Notes under the pieces: model-generated
Databases searched by the model: none
What the model was told of the DNA's origin: nothing
Seen by the model: only the letters and a program-made list of their open reading frames with translations
Part shown: positions 32,522-40,694 of the stretch, in pieces
How the letters are laid out: every line of letters begins with the position of its first letter
Numbering within the stretch: position 1 is the first letter of the stretch
NCBI RefSeq assembly: GCF_020166345.1
Contig: NZ_JAIUJS010000010.1
Location: 26,501 to 90,500 of the forward strand
DNA: 64,000 nucleotides
DNA from: Winogradskyella vincentii
GTDB lineage: Bacteria > Bacteroidota > Bacteroidia > Flavobacteriales > Flavobacteriaceae
Direction of reading: 5' to 3'
Position numbers and translations under genes: made by a program

Positions 32522-32682
32522 TACTTAGTTTTTAAAGCATCCTTGTTAAAACCGTACGGACAATGTCTGCATCCACTTTCGCAACAATATCCTCTTTTAA
32601 GATGATATTGTTCGGTAAAGCAACGGTATCCTTCTGGCGTTAAATAATAATCACCTTCTTCTATTGGGACATATTTCTTCAT
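32521..32682 (-). CDS. DUF5522-type small cysteine-rich protein
   Basis: A 53-residue protein from ATG 32682: MKKYVPIEEGDYYLTPEGYR, then YHLKRGYCCESGCRHCPYGF. Four Cys in CC-x3-C-x2-C suggest a metal site. The family (DUF5522) is conserved in Bacteroidota and also in eukaryotes; its function is not known to me. Its stop overlaps the hutU start by one base, so the two are translationally coupled. A -7 element lies just upstream, so the mRNA is nearly leaderless. Confidence 0.85.
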   Translation of the reverse strand: MKKYVPIEEGDYYLTPEGYRCFTEQYHLKRGYCCESGCRHCPYGFNKDALKTK

Positions 32683-32688
32683 CTTAAA

Positions 32689-32696
32689 CAAAGATA
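32689..32696 (-). promoter_or_regulatory. -7 element of the DUF5522-hutU operon
   Basis: The minus strand reads TATCTTTG, a perfect match to TAnnTTTG. It ends only six bases before the DUF5522 ATG, so the transcript should start at or within a base or two of the start codon. No good -33 is visible. Confidence 0.45.
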
Positions 32697-32731
32697 ATGT
32701 AAATTGGTGTGATTTTTGAAGTCTATAACTT

Positions 32732-33055
32732 GTGATTCTAATTTCAAAATATATAGTACCAAGAGGTTATTTAGGAATAACCTTATTTCCTTTTATGTTA
32801 TTGAAAAACAAAGCGTTATCAAAAAACAGTGTTTTGATTAATCATGAAAAAATTCATTTAAAACAACAGCTGGAATTGTTGGTGATCCCATTCTTTATTT
32901 TATATGGATTAGAATTTGTTATTCGTTTAATAAAACACAGAAATTGGCATTTGGCTTACAAAAACATTTCATTTGAAAGGGAAGCATATATAAATGAAAG
33001 TAATTTTGACTATATAAGAAATAGGAAGAATTGGAGTTTTATGAATTATTTTTGA
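32732..33055 (+). CDS. Small membrane protein with HExxH metallopeptidase motif
   Basis: A 107-residue protein starting at GTG 32732 (no ATG is suitably placed). A zinc-peptidase motif HEKIH is at residues 38-42 and is followed by a hydrophobic helix (residues 47-66). A candidate third ligand is in SFEREAYIN (Glu82 or Glu84). The order HExxH, helix, then E resembles M48/M56-type membrane peptidases reduced to the core. Similar small proteins occur in flavobacteria, to my recollection. Activity is not established. The next gene starts seven bases later. Confidence 0.65.
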   Translation: MILISKYIVPRGYLGITLFPFMLLKNKALSKNSVLINHEKIHLKQQLELLVIPFFILYGLEFVIRLIKHRNWHLAYKNISFEREAYINESNFDYIRNRKNWSFMNYF

Positions 33056-33062
33056 CAACTAT

Positions 33063-33974
33063 ATGCAAGCCAATAAGACTTCAAGAATTCAAGAAATATT
33101 ACTCAGTAACGACAAGGATATAAGCTTGTTTATAAAACGAGAGGACGAACTACATCCTTTTATTTCAGGAAATAAATATAGGAAGCTCAAATACAATTTA
33201 ATTGAGGCTAAAAATCAAGAAAAGAATACTATTCTGAGTTTTGGTGGCGCTTTTTCAAATCATATTGCGGCTATAGCATATGCTTCTGAGATTAATGGAT
33301 TTAATTCGGTTGGTGTTATAAGGGGAGAAGAATTGGTTGATAAAATTGAATCCAATCCAACTTTGAAGTTTGCAAAATCTTGCGGAATGAAATTCTTTTT
33401 TGTTAGTAGAGAAACATATAGAAATAAGAATGACCAATCGTTTATTAAAGAATTACAAAATAGATTTGGAGATTTTTATTTGGTACCTGAAGGAGGAACT
33501 AATGAACTTGCTATTAAAGGTTGTGAGGAAATTTTGAAACAAGAAGATAGAAATTTCAATTTTATATGTACTTCTGTTGGTACAGGTGGAACAATATCTG
33601 GATTGGTAAATGCATCTGATACTAATCAAAAAATATTAGGTTTTCCGGCGTTAAAAGGTGATTTTTTAAAGGAAGATATTCGTAAATTTGCCAATCAAAA
33701 AAACTGGGAGTTGATTACCGATTATCATTTTGGTGGATATGGAAAAATAAAGCCAGAATTAATTACGTTTATTAATAGTTTTAAAGACAAATTTGGTATT
33801 CCGTTAGATCCAATATATACAGGAAAAATGATGTATGGGATTTTTGATTTGATAGGTAAAGATTTTTTCCCCAAGAATTCTAGAATTCTTGCTATCCATA
33901 CAGGCGGTTTACAGGGGATAAAAGGTATGAATATTAGATTAAAACAGAAGAACTTACCATTGATTAAAGTATGA
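33063..33974 (+). CDS. D-cysteine desulfhydrase / ACC deaminase-like PLP enzyme
   Basis: A 303-residue fold-type II PLP enzyme. The Schiff-base Lys is in HPFISGNKYRKLKYN near residue 40. ILSFGGAFSNHIAAIAYA is the substrate loop and SVGTGGTISGLVN the phosphate loop. The family contains ACC deaminase and D-cysteine desulfhydrase; the latter is more common in such genomes, but the residues that separate them cannot be judged safely here. It overlaps the next gene by four bases. Confidence 0.85.
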   Translation: MQANKTSRIQEILLSNDKDISLFIKREDELHPFISGNKYRKLKYNLIEAKNQEKNTILSFGGAFSNHIAAIAYASEINGFNSVGVIRGEELVDKIESNPTLKFAKSCGMKFFFVSRETYRNKNDQSFIKELQNRFGDFYLVPEGGTNELAIKGCEEILKQEDRNFNFICTSVGTGGTISGLVNASDTNQKILGFPALKGDFLKEDIRKFANQKNWELITDYHFGGYGKIKPELITFINSFKDKFGIPLDPIYTGKMMYGIFDLIGKDFFPKNSRILAIHTGGLQGIKGMNIRLKQKNLPLIKV

Positions 33975-34762
33975 AAAAAGGTATAAAATATATTGCTATA
34001 ATACTTTTTGTTTTTGGTTGTGGGCCAAAAAAGGGGATAGTGACTAAGAAAAAGGACGATAATGAAAAAACAGTAGTAGTTACTTCAGATTCTGAGAAGG
34101 ACAATGATTCTAATAAAGAATTAGTATCTAAACCACTTAGCTCGGTTGATGCCTACATCTCAAAATATGCGTCTATAGCTAAAGCTGAAATGCAAGAATC
34201 AAAAATACCAGCAAGTATAACACTGGCTCAGGGAATTTTAGAATCAGGTTCTGGCAAAGGCAGGTTGGCAGTAGAGGCAAATAACCATTTTGGTATAAAG
34301 TGCCATGGATGGAAAGGGGCAAAGATTTATCATGATGACGATAGGTCTCAAGAATGTTTCAGAAAATATCAAAAGGCAGAATTATCATACAGAGATCATT
34401 CAGAGTTTTTAACAGGCAGAAAACGATATTCAAAATTGTTTCAGCTAAAACCAGATGATTATAAAGGCTGGGCAAAAGGTTTGAGAGTAGCTGGTTATGC
34501 CACAGATAGAAGGTATCCCCAAAAACTCATTAGTTTGATTGAACGCTATGAGCTCTATAGGTATGATGATGAGGTTCTAGGTGGCAAAACACCAAGACGA
34601 GTAATGGTAAACAGTGGTATTACATTTCATATAGTAGAGAAGGGAGATACGCTTTATTCGCTTTCTAGACGATATAAAACAACTGTAGACGCTATTAGAG
34701 GATTGAATAATTTAGATTCTAATGATTTGACCATTGGTCAAGAGCTTAAAATTCCAAATTAA
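33971..34762 (+). CDS. Glucosaminidase-LysM lipoprotein (peptidoglycan hydrolase)
   Basis: A 263-residue lipoprotein (MKKGIKYIAIILFVFGC). After a polar linker, residues about 60-200 form a Mannosyl-glycoprotein endo-beta-N-acetylglucosaminidase-like domain with the catalytic Glu in LAQGILESGSGKGRLA and the conserved NNHFGIKCH. The C-terminus is one LysM domain (FHIVEKGDTLYSLSRRYKTT). It should cut septal or side-wall peptidoglycan from the outer-membrane side. The gene is tightly linked to hemL (three bases). Confidence 0.9.
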   Translation: MKKGIKYIAIILFVFGCGPKKGIVTKKKDDNEKTVVVTSDSEKDNDSNKELVSKPLSSVDAYISKYASIAKAEMQESKIPASITLAQGILESGSGKGRLAVEANNHFGIKCHGWKGAKIYHDDDRSQECFRKYQKAELSYRDHSEFLTGRKRYSKLFQLKPDDYKGWAKGLRVAGYATDRRYPQKLISLIERYELYRYDDEVLGGKTPRRVMVNSGITFHIVEKGDTLYSLSRRYKTTVDAIRGLNNLDSNDLTIGQELKIPN

Positions 34763-34765
34763 AAT

Positions 34766-36052
34766 ATGTTATATCAAAGAAGTAGTGCACTTTTTAAGGA
34801 AGCAAAGACCGTAATTCCTGGTGGAGTAAATTCTCCTGTAAGGGCATTTAATGCAGTTGGTGGTACACCAATTTTTGCGAAAGAAGCCAAAGGTGCTTAT
34901 GTGTATGATGAAGATGGCAACCGGTTTATAGATTATATTAATTCTTGGGGCCCAATGTTACTGGGTCATGCATTTCCACCTGTTGTAAACGCGGTGATTG
35001 AAAAAACAAAACAGGGGACTTCGTTTGGAATGCCAACTGAATTAGAAACCAAGATTGCAAAGTTGGCTGTCTCTATGGTACCAAATATTGACAAGATTAG
35101 ATTTGTGAATTCCGGTACAGAGGCATGTATGAGCGCAATAAGGTTGGCGAGAGGTTATACTAAAAGAGATAAGATTATAAAATTTGCTGGTTGTTACCAT
35201 GGCCATAGTGATTCATTTTTAATTGCGGCTGGAAGTGGTGCTACAACATTTGGCACACCAAATAGTCCAGGTGTAACTCAAGGCACAGCAAAGGATACTT
35301 TATTGGCAAGGTATAATGATTTATCAAGTGTTGAGGAACTGGTCGATGCCAATACAGATGAAATAGCAGTAATAATAATTGAGCCAGTAGCAGGTAATAT
35401 GGGTTGTATTCCTCCTAAAGAGGGATTTTTAGAAGGATTAAGAGATATATGCAACGCGAATGGGATCCTTCTCATATTTGATGAGGTAATGACAGGCTTT
35501 AGATTAGCAAAAGGAGGAGTACAAGAGCTTAAAGGCGTTGATGCTGATATTGTTTGTTTTGGCAAAGTAGTTGGTGGAGGTTTGCCTGTAGGTGCATTTG
35601 CATCTCGCAACGAAATTATGGATGTACTTGCTCCAATTGGGCCAGTATATCAGGCAGGTACTTTAAGCGGAAATCCATTAGCAATGGCTGCTGGTTATGC
35701 AATGCTTAAGGCCATTGAGACCGATAAAGGATTGATGAATCGATTAGAAGAGAAAACAAAATATTTGCATACTGGTATAACTGAGGCTTTAAGCAAAAAT
35801 AATGTTACACATACCATAAATAGAATTGGTAGTATGATTTCAGTACATTTTGCCGAAGATGAAGTTGTAGATTTTGAAACATCTGCTAAGGGTGATAACG
35901 ACACCTTCAGGGCGTTTTTTCATGGCATGTTAGAAAGAGGTATTTATATTGCGCCAAGTGCCTTTGAAACTTGGTTTATTACAGATGCATTAACATACCA
36001 AGATTTAAATGAAACTATCTCTGCTGTTGAAGAGATTGCAAAAACACTATAA
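34766..36052 (+). CDS. hemL: Glutamate-1-semialdehyde 2,1-aminomutase
   Basis: A 428-residue PLP aminomutase of the C5 tetrapyrrole route. The PLP Lys is in [53 protein letters not shown] and [13 protein letters not shown] are typical. It makes 5-aminolevulinate from glutamate-1-semialdehyde. The N-terminus [20 protein letters not shown] is complete. A terminator follows directly. Confidence 0.95.
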   Translation: MLYQRSSALFKEAKTVIPGGVNSPVRAFNAVGGTPIFAKEAKGAYVYDEDGNRFIDYINSWGPMLLGHAFPPVVNAVIEKTKQGTSFGMPTELETKIAKLAVSMVPNIDKIRFVNSGTEACMSAIRLARGYTKRDKIIKFAGCYHGHSDSFLIAAGSGATTFGTPNSPGVTQGTAKDTLLARYNDLSSVEELVDANTDEIAVIIIEPVAGNMGCIPPKEGFLEGLRDICNANGILLIFDEVMTGFRLAKGGVQELKGVDADIVCFGKVVGGGLPVGAFASRNEIMDVLAPIGPVYQAGTLSGNPLAMAAGYAMLKAIETDKGLMNRLEEKTKYLHTGITEALSKNNVTHTINRIGSMISVHFAEDEVVDFETSAKGDNDTFRAFFHGMLERGIYIAPSAFETWFITDALTYQDLNETISAVEEIAKTL

Positions 36053-36054
36053 AA

Positions 36055-36079
36055 AAAGCCTTGCAATTTGCAAGGCTTT
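36055..36079. terminator. Bidirectional rho-independent terminator after hemL
   Basis: The stem AAAGCCTTGCAA / TTGCAAGGCTTT has a very short loop. An A run lies on the left, so it works on both strands. It serves hemL and the convergent small secreted protein. Confidence 0.85.
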
Positions 36080-36100
36080 ATGTTTAGTTTTCAACCGAAA

Positions 36101-36430
36101 TTATTCCTTCGGAAATTCTTTGTAACGTAAATATTGCTCTTCAGATAAAATTGCTTGCATTTTATCTTCAAGTAATGAATTAATTTTTTCTCTCACACCT
36201 TCTTCTACATTTGCCACATTTTTAAGATCTAAAGTAGCTTGCATATATTCTTTGTATGCCGCATATACTTGGTCTTCTTGTTCTTCATCAAATTTTATGA
36301 ACTTTCTTAGTTTTTCAGTTATTTCTGATGCTTTTTCATTTACCGTAATAATACTAGTTTGAGCCATCAATGATTGTGATCCAAAAAACATTGCTAGAGC
36401 GAAAAAACAAAGGGTGATTACCTTTTTCAT
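36101..36430 (-). CDS. Small secreted helical protein, Spy/LTxxQ-like
   Basis: A 109-residue protein with a signal peptide (cleavage near SLMAQ). The mature part is fully helical and charged, with FDEEQEDQVYAAYKEYMQAT and the repeat-like ILSEEQYLRYKEF near the end. This LxxEQ pattern resembles Spy/CpxP-type periplasmic chaperones. The neighbouring gene encodes a second protein with similar helices (ILTEEQYAKFEKM). The function is inferred only from shape. Confidence 0.65.
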   Translation of the reverse strand: MKKVITLCFFALAMFFGSQSLMAQTSIITVNEKASEITEKLRKFIKFDEEQEDQVYAAYKEYMQATLDLKNVANVEEGVREKINSLLEDKMQAILSEEQYLRYKEFPKE

Positions 36431-36482
36431 GTTGATTAATTAATTATTTGAGCCTAAAATAACAATTTTATTTAATTAAATA

Positions 36483-36510
36483 AAAAAGTATCGCCTAAGC
36501 GATACTTTTT
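36483..36510. terminator. Rho-independent terminator
   Basis: The stem AAAAAGTATCGC / GCGATACTTTTT has a four-base loop (CTAA). It lies after the minus-strand gene at 36533-36970 and separates it from the next minus-strand gene. Confidence 0.85.
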
Positions 36511-36532
36511 ACAGTAAAAAAAGGATTCGACA

Positions 36533-36970
36533 TTATTTTCTTTTGGCGCGTTTGTTTCTTCTTTGGTGTCTTCTAGGTTTCATTTTTTCAAACTTTGCAT
36601 ATTGCTCTTCAGTTAGAATATCCTTCATTTTTTGTTTCATTTCAATTTTACTATCTAACCTTGCATTTTGCATCTTCAAAAATTCTTCTTTTGAAGGTTT
36701 ACCTTTTTCTTCTTTGTTTTGATGCTCCTCTCTTTTGTTTTGTCTGTCAACTGCTTGCTCAAGGAGAATCGATTCTACTTTCTTTTGTTGCTTATCTGTT
36801 AAATCTAGTTTTAACGTCAATTTTTTAGTTTTAAGATTTGCAACTTCTTCAGGAGTCAAATCTTTCATAATTTCTTTCCTGTGGTCATTTCCCTTTCTCT
36901 CTTGTCGTCGGTCTTGTGCAGTAGCGCTCAATGTTAAGAATGCTATAGCAATTACTATTAAGTTTTTCAT
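36533..36970 (-). CDS. Secreted basic Spy/LTxxQ-like protein
   Basis: A 145-residue protein with a signal peptide (MKNLIVIAIAFLTLSATAQ). The mature part is very rich in Lys, Arg, Glu and Gln and helical: LTPEEVANLKTKKLTLKLDL, LTDKQQKKVESILLEQAVD and ILTEEQYAKFEKM carry two LTxxQ-type motifs. The C-terminus is a run of Arg and Lys (RRHQRRNKRAKRK). It resembles periplasmic Spy/CpxP-like proteins of Bacteroidota (DUF4890-like). Its basic tail could bind a polyanion. Confidence 0.7.
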   Translation of the reverse strand: MKNLIVIAIAFLTLSATAQDRRQERKGNDHRKEIMKDLTPEEVANLKTKKLTLKLDLTDKQQKKVESILLEQAVDRQNKREEHQNKEEKGKPSKEEFLKMQNARLDSKIEMKQKMKDILTEEQYAKFEKMKPRRHQRRNKRAKRK

Positions 36971-37056
36971 TTTTAATTGTTTTAAGTTACATCCATAAGA
37001 CTACCTAAAAATGGTTTAGTTTAAATGAAAAAATAGTTTTAACAATAAATTTAACA

Positions 37057-38556
37057 TTAGGCTGTTTTTATAAATGATAGTGTTGTTGGGTAAAGTTCTG
37101 AGTCGTCTAATTTGCACTTCAGCCAGGCATAAGAACTCATTACAAAAATATCTTCTTTATAAACGGTCGTCCATGTAAATGCGTTTTCAATTTTGTTTTT
37201 CATCTGTTTTGTTGAGAAACCATGTGGATTTTTATAAAACTGCTCTGAAAAGTTTAGGAAGGTTAAAATTCTTGTTTGTTTAATTTCGGTTAGATATTTT
37301 TTGTAACGACGTCTAAAGCTTTTCAATCGAGAGTACAATAGATCTTCTTCTTTGAGCTCGATGTAAAGAAGTATTTCTGCAACATTTTTTTTAATTACCC
37401 AATCAATACCTGCCTTTTCAATATACCATTGATCTGTATGGTAGAATTTAGATAAAACAGATCTGGTACTAATTAAATCTCCGTTTTGAAAGTAAAACAT
37501 CAAAAGCGATAAGTGTAAGTCAAGTAACGCTTCAATGTCTTGATGCTTTTTCGAAATTATCTGTTCTACTAATTTAATTGCATTTTGTTGGTTGTTGGTA
37601 TAATTGAGATTTAAGGCCTCGATCAAAACTTTCTTTAGAATAAAGTCTTTATAATGCTTTCCTTTTTTAAGTAACATGAGTTCTTGCATCTCTTGAAGGA
37701 AATTCAAAGACTCTTCAAATTTTTTATTCCTAAAGAGGGTGTTGGCAATGATATATACAATTTGAATTTGATAGTAAAGTTGCTTGTCCGTATCCTTCTT
37801 TTGCTTTAAAATGGAATAGCTTTTGAGCACAAAATCTTCAATTTGATAATATTTTGTGGTGACTAAGGCAGAGATGTTGGCAATGGCTAAAATCTGATAT
37901 AAAGACTTAAAGGATAGGGATTCATTAAGCCCAATATTGTGTTGTTGAAGTATGGTTTGTAATTCAGATTCAAAATCTATAACCTCACCTCTATAATTTA
38001 TGGAGTTTAATAAGGAAGTTAGCTTAGCATAAACAATATTTAATTGATCTTCTAATTGATGCTTTTTCTGATTTTCACTTTGTTTCATTATGAGTTCTTC
38101 TAAGCTTATTTTAGAATAATAGGGAGCATATTGAATTTTTGTGTGGTAGATTTCATTAAGGATAGGGAATAGCGAATTTTCATCAGCAACCTTTTCGGCT
38201 TTATCTAATATTCTATAAGCAACATCATAGTTTTTTTGCAGCAAAAAGGTGCGTGAAGCCAAAATGTATTTAATAATCTCCATGTCAATTGAGTTTTCAT
38301 CCTCAAGATTATTGTTGGCTATAAAATCTATGATGGACTGAAACAATCGTTTCCTTAAAGCGTGATATGCGTTGCATTGCTCTACATTATATAGTTGTCT
38401 GCAGATTTCTTTTGAGCTGAGTTCTTCATTGCTCAGCGCTTTAAAAAGTTGAATGTTTTTTGTGTCCTTCCGTTTGTTTTTACTTTCTAAATAAGTAATG
38501 AATCTTTGCTGATCGTCGGAGTTGAAAGTATTTATAATTGAATTTAAAGCAATCAT
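37057..38556 (-). CDS. Large helical-repeat protein of unknown function
   Basis: A 499-residue soluble protein without signal peptide or membrane segment. It is almost entirely helical, with antiparallel helix pairs typical of TPR-like repeats (for example DVAYRILDKAEKVADENSLF and FEESLNFLQEMQELMLLKKG). The N-terminus reads SDDQQRFITYLESKNKRKDT. I recognise no catalytic motif. It is divergent from the small membrane-protein genes at 38707 onwards, and a 15-bp direct repeat lies in the shared upstream region. Confidence 0.72.
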   Translation of the reverse strand: MIALNSIINTFNSDDQQRFITYLESKNKRKDTKNIQLFKALSNEELSSKEICRQLYNVEQCNAYHALRKRLFQSIIDFIANNNLEDENSIDMEIIKYILASRTFLLQKNYDVAYRILDKAEKVADENSLFPILNEIYHTKIQYAPYYSKISLEELIMKQSENQKKHQLEDQLNIVYAKLTSLLNSINYRGEVIDFESELQTILQQHNIGLNESLSFKSLYQILAIANISALVTTKYYQIEDFVLKSYSILKQKKDTDKQLYYQIQIVYIIANTLFRNKKFEESLNFLQEMQELMLLKKGKHYKDFILKKVLIEALNLNYTNNQQNAIKLVEQIISKKHQDIEALLDLHLSLLMFYFQNGDLISTRSVLSKFYHTDQWYIEKAGIDWVIKKNVAEILLYIELKEEDLLYSRLKSFRRRYKKYLTEIKQTRILTFLNFSEQFYKNPHGFSTKQMKNKIENAFTWTTVYKEDIFVMSSYAWLKCKLDDSELYPTTLSFIKTA

Positions 38557-38636
38557 TATATCGTCATAAATTATTTATAAATAGCTATAAATATCTGTAT
38601 AAAATTAATAATAAAATAAAATATATCGTCATAAAT
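38557..38636. repeat. Pair of 15-bp direct repeats in a divergent promoter region
   Basis: TATATCGTCATAAAT occurs at 38557-38571 and again at 38622-38636, exactly identical, with starts 65 bp apart. The stretch between is nearly all A and T. The first copy begins one base upstream of the start codon of the minus-strand gene. It may be a protein-binding site; a chance match is unlikely because the CGTC core is rare in this AT-rich region. Confidence 0.6.
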
Positions 38637-38706
38637 AAACAATTATTTGTTTTTAATGCTAACTGAAGTATTGCAATTTTGATTTGTAATTATCAAAACA
38701 ATTTAT

Positions 38707-38889
38707 ATGAAAACTAATGCAGAATTTAAGAAAAGAGTTGGCGTTAAATTAGCCTTGTTTTTTATTGCACTAGTGCTTTTAACAATGTATTCAAAATCTA
38801 TTTCAAATTACGTTTTAGATACATACAATGATAAGTTAGAGTTGGTAGCTAATCGCACGACAAATAATGTTAACTGGATTAGATACTAG
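38707..38889 (+). CDS. Small single-pass membrane protein
   Basis: A 60-residue protein with one transmembrane segment (residues 13-27, KLALFFIALVLLTMY), a basic N-terminus and a polar C-terminal tail. It has no recognised family. The next gene starts one base after its stop (TAG-T-ATG), so the two are likely co-translated. Its small size leaves some doubt. Confidence 0.5.
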   Translation: MKTNAEFKKRVGVKLALFFIALVLLTMYSKSISNYVLDTYNDKLELVANRTTNNVNWIRY

Positions 38890-38890
38890 T

Positions 38891-39358
38891 ATGCAACAGA
38901 AGCAACTAAATATTGCATTTTTTATTACAACAGGAATATCTGTTGTTGTATTTATATATCTGGTCTTTCTTGGTTATGATGAGGTTAAAACCTTTAAAGA
39001 TGTGGTAAAGATTATTGGGTCGGTATTGTTCCCAATTCCTTTGCTATTCTTTATAAGATTTATTGTTATTGAACATTTTTTGCCTGAGAATACAGATGAG
39101 TACAAAATAAAAAATCAAAAACCAGCTACCATATTACTTGTTGTAACAATTGTTATTGCAATGTTATTGATGCAAATCATAGAATTCTTAACGCAAAAAA
39201 AGCTTGAAGATGCCTTGGTTCTTGCACATTTAATCAATTCTACTTCGATAAGCTCTTATGTATTTAATTATTTACTGTATAACAATTTGAAAGCTAATGG
39301 TATTTTAAGCGGTATACTCATGGCTCTTGCAATACATATATTTTTCTTCTCCGCTTAA
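38891..39358 (+). CDS. Multi-pass membrane protein of unknown function
   Basis: A 155-residue protein from ATG 38891, which follows the upstream stop by one base. About four to five transmembrane segments are seen (IAFFITTGISVVVFIYLVFL, IGSVLFPIPLLFFIRFIVI, TILLVVTIVIAMLLMQII and a C-terminal LMALAIHIFFF). There is no family match by eye. The neighbours are also small membrane proteins, so it may be part of one envelope unit. Confidence 0.6.
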   Translation: MQQKQLNIAFFITTGISVVVFIYLVFLGYDEVKTFKDVVKIIGSVLFPIPLLFFIRFIVIEHFLPENTDEYKIKNQKPATILLVVTIVIAMLLMQIIEFLTQKKLEDALVLAHLINSTSISSYVFNYLLYNNLKANGILSGILMALAIHIFFFSA

Positions 39359-39413
39359 TTAAAATGAATATTTAATTGGTGCCACATTTTGTGAGTACAT
39401 AAAATTACAAACT

Positions 39414-39893
39414 ATGAATGTTATCAAAACACCAAAAAATCAAACAAATTCCGGTAAGAGGGAGTTGTTATTTACGTTTCAAACTATTATTGTAACTGCG
39501 TTATTGGCCTTTACTGCAATTGCATTTTTCTTTTACAATCAACTAACGGTTGTAAAAGGCATTAAAGTGATTTTTGCGCCATTTCTATCAGTTGTCCCGC
39601 TTTTATTTGTGCTTTCTATATTGAGGGATTTAAGGAAAGGGTTTATAGAAGGTAATTATACAAAAAAACAAATATTAAGATTTGCCCTCCTTACGGTAGG
39701 GATTACTGCGGCATTTACTGCAATTACCTTTTTGTTGTCAAAAATAAATGCATTGGAGATTTTATTGGCTGGTATTATTGCAATACTTAGCACAGTATTT
39801 TTCTTAAGAAGCAAGATAAAGGATATTCTAGGTATGTCTATTGTAACAGGAATAGCAGAAGGAATTATCGTGTATATGATCTTTTTGTTTTGA
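39414..39893 (+). CDS. Membrane protein of unknown function
   Basis: A 159-residue protein with about four transmembrane segments (TIIVTALLAFTAIAFFFY, IFAPFLSVVPLLFVLSI, LLTVGITAAFTAITFLL, EILLAGIIAILSTVFFL) and a final hydrophobic stretch. There is a basic loop after residue 70 (RDLRKGFIEGNYTKKQ). I recognise no family. A strong terminator follows at once, so this gene closes the transcript that starts at 38707 or 39414. Confidence 0.6.
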   Translation: MNVIKTPKNQTNSGKRELLFTFQTIIVTALLAFTAIAFFFYNQLTVVKGIKVIFAPFLSVVPLLFVLSILRDLRKGFIEGNYTKKQILRFALLTVGITAAFTAITFLLSKINALEILLAGIIAILSTVFFLRSKIKDILGMSIVTGIAEGIIVYMIFLF

Positions 39894-39913
39894 TGATGGT
39901 TAGTTAGTAACCC

Positions 39914-39949
39914 AAAACCTCGCAGACTGGTTCAGAGCTGCGAGGTTTT
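39914..39949. terminator. Rho-independent terminator
   Basis: The 12-bp stem AAAACCTCGCAG / CTGCGAGGTTTT has a 12-base loop. It sits between the genes at 39893 and 39962, so the CPBP-like gene needs its own promoter or read-through. Confidence 0.8.
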
Positions 39950-39961
39950 AAAGTTTCCATT

Positions 39962-40654
39962 ATGAAAAATTCGCTTACAAAATACCTCATTCAATTTTCA
40001 AATTTAAAATTAACTCGTCCAGCTTCGGATAAGGTTAAAATTTTAGAGATTGTCGCCATTGTATTGACTGGCATAGGTAAGTTCATTTTTATGGATTATC
40101 TAAACTGGAGATTACCTTTTGTAATCATAGCTGTATTGTTTTGGAGTGGTTATGTGCTTTATCGCTTTAAAAAGAATAGATCGGTTTTAAAAGATTGGGG
40201 TTTTAGACTTGATAATTTTAAGTTGGTTCTTAAGATAACTTTACCTTTTGCAATTGCTTCAATAGGTTTGTTTTTTATAATCGGTTATCTGCAAGGAACT
40301 ATAAACCTTACCTGGCATATTTTTCCGTTATTGATTACCTACCCAATTTGGGGAAGTATACAACAGTTTTTAACTATTGGTTTATTGGCTGGAAATCTTA
40401 ACGAATTAAAGCGATTAAAGCTTAATAAAAAACTAATTATATTATTGACAGCAGTTTTCTTTTCAATTGTTCATTATCCGTCGATATGGTTAATGATTGG
40501 GACTTTTATTTTAGCTCTGTTTTATGGCTATATTTATTTAAAAGCCAAGAACATTTATGTATTGGGATTACTGCACGGTTGGTTGGGAGCTTTGTTTTAT
40601 TACACAGTTGTAAACCAAGATCCCTTTGTTGATGTATTTATGAAATATTTTTAA
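39962..40654 (+). CDS. CPBP-type intramembrane protein with altered catalytic motif
   Basis: A 230-residue protein with about seven transmembrane segments. It looks like a CPBP (CAAX protease/bacteriocin-processing) protein: the FxxxH motif is FSIVH (His171) and the last motif is GLLHGWLG (His205). The first motif should be EExxxR but reads Gln134-Gln135-F-L-T-I. The catalytic Glu pair and Arg are therefore missing, while both His are kept. Such a protein may be inactive or may use another mechanism. Confidence 0.7.
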   Translation: MKNSLTKYLIQFSNLKLTRPASDKVKILEIVAIVLTGIGKFIFMDYLNWRLPFVIIAVLFWSGYVLYRFKKNRSVLKDWGFRLDNFKLVLKITLPFAIASIGLFFIIGYLQGTINLTWHIFPLLITYPIWGSIQQFLTIGLLAGNLNELKRLKLNKKLIILLTAVFFSIVHYPSIWLMIGTFILALFYGYIYLKAKNIYVLGLLHGWLGALFYYTVVNQDPFVDVFMKYF

Positions 40655-40694
40655 TATTCAATTTTCACTATCTTGTAAAGAGTAATCTGCTATT

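Noticed and set aside
39914..39949. Large hairpin considered as a riboswitch
   Set aside because: A single strong stem with a T-rich end between two genes is better explained as a terminator.
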